From JAENVT01 sp963773085 (GTDB lineage Bacteria; Actinomycetota; Acidimicrobiia; Acidimicrobiales; Ilumatobacteraceae): 64,000 bases of DNA. A program made the position numbers and the translations under genes. The stretch is from positions 1 to 64,000 of the forward strand of contig CAVYZS010000014.1 in assembly GCA_963773085.1 (NCBI GenBank). Reading direction: 5' to 3'. Below are positions 62,949 through 64,000 of this stretch, in pieces; the stretch's first letter is position 1; each line of letters begins with the position of its first letter. The notes below the pieces were generated by a model. It saw only the letters and a program-made list of their open reading frames with translations, was not told the origin of the DNA and did not search any database.

Positions 62949-64000
62949 GTGGGCAACTACTTCCTCACCACCCCTATCTACTACGTCACGGCGAAGCCGC
63001 ATCTCGGCCACGCCTACACCACGGTCGTCGGCGACGCAGTCGCCCGGTGGCACCGCCTGCTCGGTGACAACGTGCATTTCCTCACCGGAACCGACGAACA
63101 CGGCCAGAAGGTACAACAGGCAGCAGAGGCCGCCGGTTTGTCGCCGCAGGAGTTCACCGATTCGATCGCTCCGCTGTACGAGCAGGCATGGCAGCAGCTG
63201 AACATCTCCAACGACGACTTCATCCGCACCACCGAGCAACGACACAAGATCGGCGTCGCCGAACTGCTGCAACGCTGCTACGACGCCGGCGACATCGAGC
63301 TCGACCTCTACACGGGGAAGTACTGCATCGCCTGCGAGGAGTACTACACCGACGACGAACTGGACCCCGGCGACCTGTGCCGAATTCACAAGCGGCCGGT
63401 CGAACACGTCGAAGAGGAGAACTACTTCTTCCGCCTCAGCCGATTCCAGGACCGTCTGCTCGACTGGTACGCCGCCCATCCCGGCGTGATCGTGCCCGAG
63501 TTCCGCGGCAACGAGGCCCTCGGCCTGATCCGCAGCGGCCTGCGTGACTTCTCGGTCAGTCGCACCAGCCTCACGTGGGGCATCCCGCTCCCCTGGGATG
63601 CCAAGCACGTCGCCTACGTGTGGTTCGACGCGTTGGCCAACTACCTCACGGCTGTCGGGTACGGCACCGACACGGACCGATTCGACTCGTGGTGGCCCGC
63701 CCATCACCTGATCGGTAAGGACATCATCCGCCATCACTGCGTGTACTGGCCGGCGATGTTGCTCAGCGCCGGCATCGAGCCACCGGCCGGTTGGGCCGTC
63801 GGCGGGTGGCTGCTATCGGGCGGGGAGAAGATGAGCAAGACCACGGGGAACGTGGTCAACCCACTCGATCTCATCGCCGACGTCGGTGTCGACGGGTTCC
63901 GGTACTACATACTCGCCGAAACGGCGTACGGCAACGACGGCGACTTCACGTACGAGGGATTGATCGGTCGGTACAACTCGGATCTGGCGAACAACCTCGG
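62949..64000 (+). CDS. metG: Methionyl-tRNA synthetase, N-terminal part (runs off right edge)
   Basis: GTG 62949, with GAAAGGA upstream, begins MGNYFLTTPIYYVTAKPHLG, containing the HIGH-type PHLGH motif. FLTGTDEHGQKVQQAA and the zinc knuckle (YCIACEEYY ... GDLCRIHKRP) follow, then ENYFFRLSRFQDRLLDWY, YVWFDALANYLTAVGY, HLIGKDIIRHHCVYWPAMLL, and the KMSKS-type loop GEKMSKTTGNVV. The class I catalytic domain is open to the window end at about residue 350; the anticodon-binding part lies outside. The presence of the zinc knuckle places it in the MetG1-like branch. Confidence 0.95.
   Translation, partial: MGNYFLTTPIYYVTAKPHLGHAYTTVVGDAVARWHRLLGDNVHFLTGTDEHGQKVQQAAEAAGLSPQEFTDSIAPLYEQAWQQLNISNDDFIRTTEQRHKIGVAELLQRCYDAGDIELDLYTGKYCIACEEYYTDDELDPGDLCRIHKRPVEHVEEENYFFRLSRFQDRLLDWYAAHPGVIVPEFRGNEALGLIRSGLRDFSVSRTSLTWGIPLPWDAKHVAYVWFDALANYLTAVGYGTDTDRFDSWWPAHHLIGKDIIRHHCVYWPAMLLSAGIEPPAGWAVGGWLLSGGEKMSKTTGNVVNPLDLIADVGVDGFRYYILAETAYGNDGDFTYEGLIGRYNSDLANNL

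Overview
The window is high-GC actinobacterial DNA. I infer class Acidimicrobiia, Ilumatobacter-like. The grounds are a 28-residue bL37-type ribosomal protein (seen so far in actinobacterial ribosomes), an F420-type LLM oxidoreductase, an Rv0121-type PPOX flavoprotein, frequent GTG/TTG starts, and long runs of genes coupled by ATGA, GTGA or TGATG overlaps. No 16S rRNA is present, so the placement is inference.

Layout. 0-0.5 kb: start of a SARP/BTAD-type regulator leaving the left edge, then a tiny lipoprotein. 0.5-10 kb (minus strand): a xylo-oligosaccharide operon, LacI-type regulator > perfect 20-bp operator > sugar-binding lipoprotein > two permeases > GH3 glycosidase > xylose isomerase > MsmX/UgpC-type ATPase. 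10-14.1 kb: two carboxymuconolactone-decarboxylase-like proteins, an LLM oxidoreductase, an orphan DppB-type permease and a broken SDR gene. 14.2-19.9 kb (minus): six genes, each overlapping the next: NarI-like membrane protein, Nap/Nas-type molybdopterin oxidoreductase, four-cluster Fe-S protein, Rieske protein, small membrane protein, SLAC1/TehA-type anion channel. This looks like one membrane-bound redox complex and is the best candidate here for an undescribed system. 20-33 kb is accessory in character: PPOX protein, truncated acyl-CoA ligase, a TacAT-like toxin-antitoxin pair with its operator, rifamycin phosphotransferase (rph), a second PEP-utilizing enzyme without an ATP-grasp domain beside a TetR regulator, a DUF4143 ATPase, an RHH/PIN toxin-antitoxin pair, an alcohol-dehydrogenase remnant, a cupin, recurring TGTGCAC motifs, and tRNA-Leu(UAA). 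33-50 kb: peptidases, a RecB-like nuclease, L,D-transpeptidase, prolyl oligopeptidase, bL37, a Tat multicopper oxidase, PHP hydrolase, an LPxTG surface protein, YchF, a SulP transporter and a DUF885 protein. 50-60 kb: an XRE/NTF2 divergent pair, a DMT exporter, and an amine-catabolism cluster (PotABCD-type transporter, Rieske oxygenase, two class III aminotransferases) around a palindrome-rich control region. 60-64 kb is housekeeping: trmB, DUF192, rsmI, a HAD phosphatase and the start of metG.

Caution. Many genes, mainly in 0.5-5.5, 14-20, 26-31 and 36 kb, are split by single-base frameshifts although the reading continues with conserved residues in the next frame. I read these as single genes carrying sequence errors (or very recent mutations) and give whole-gene spans. 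Frameshift positions are approximate.
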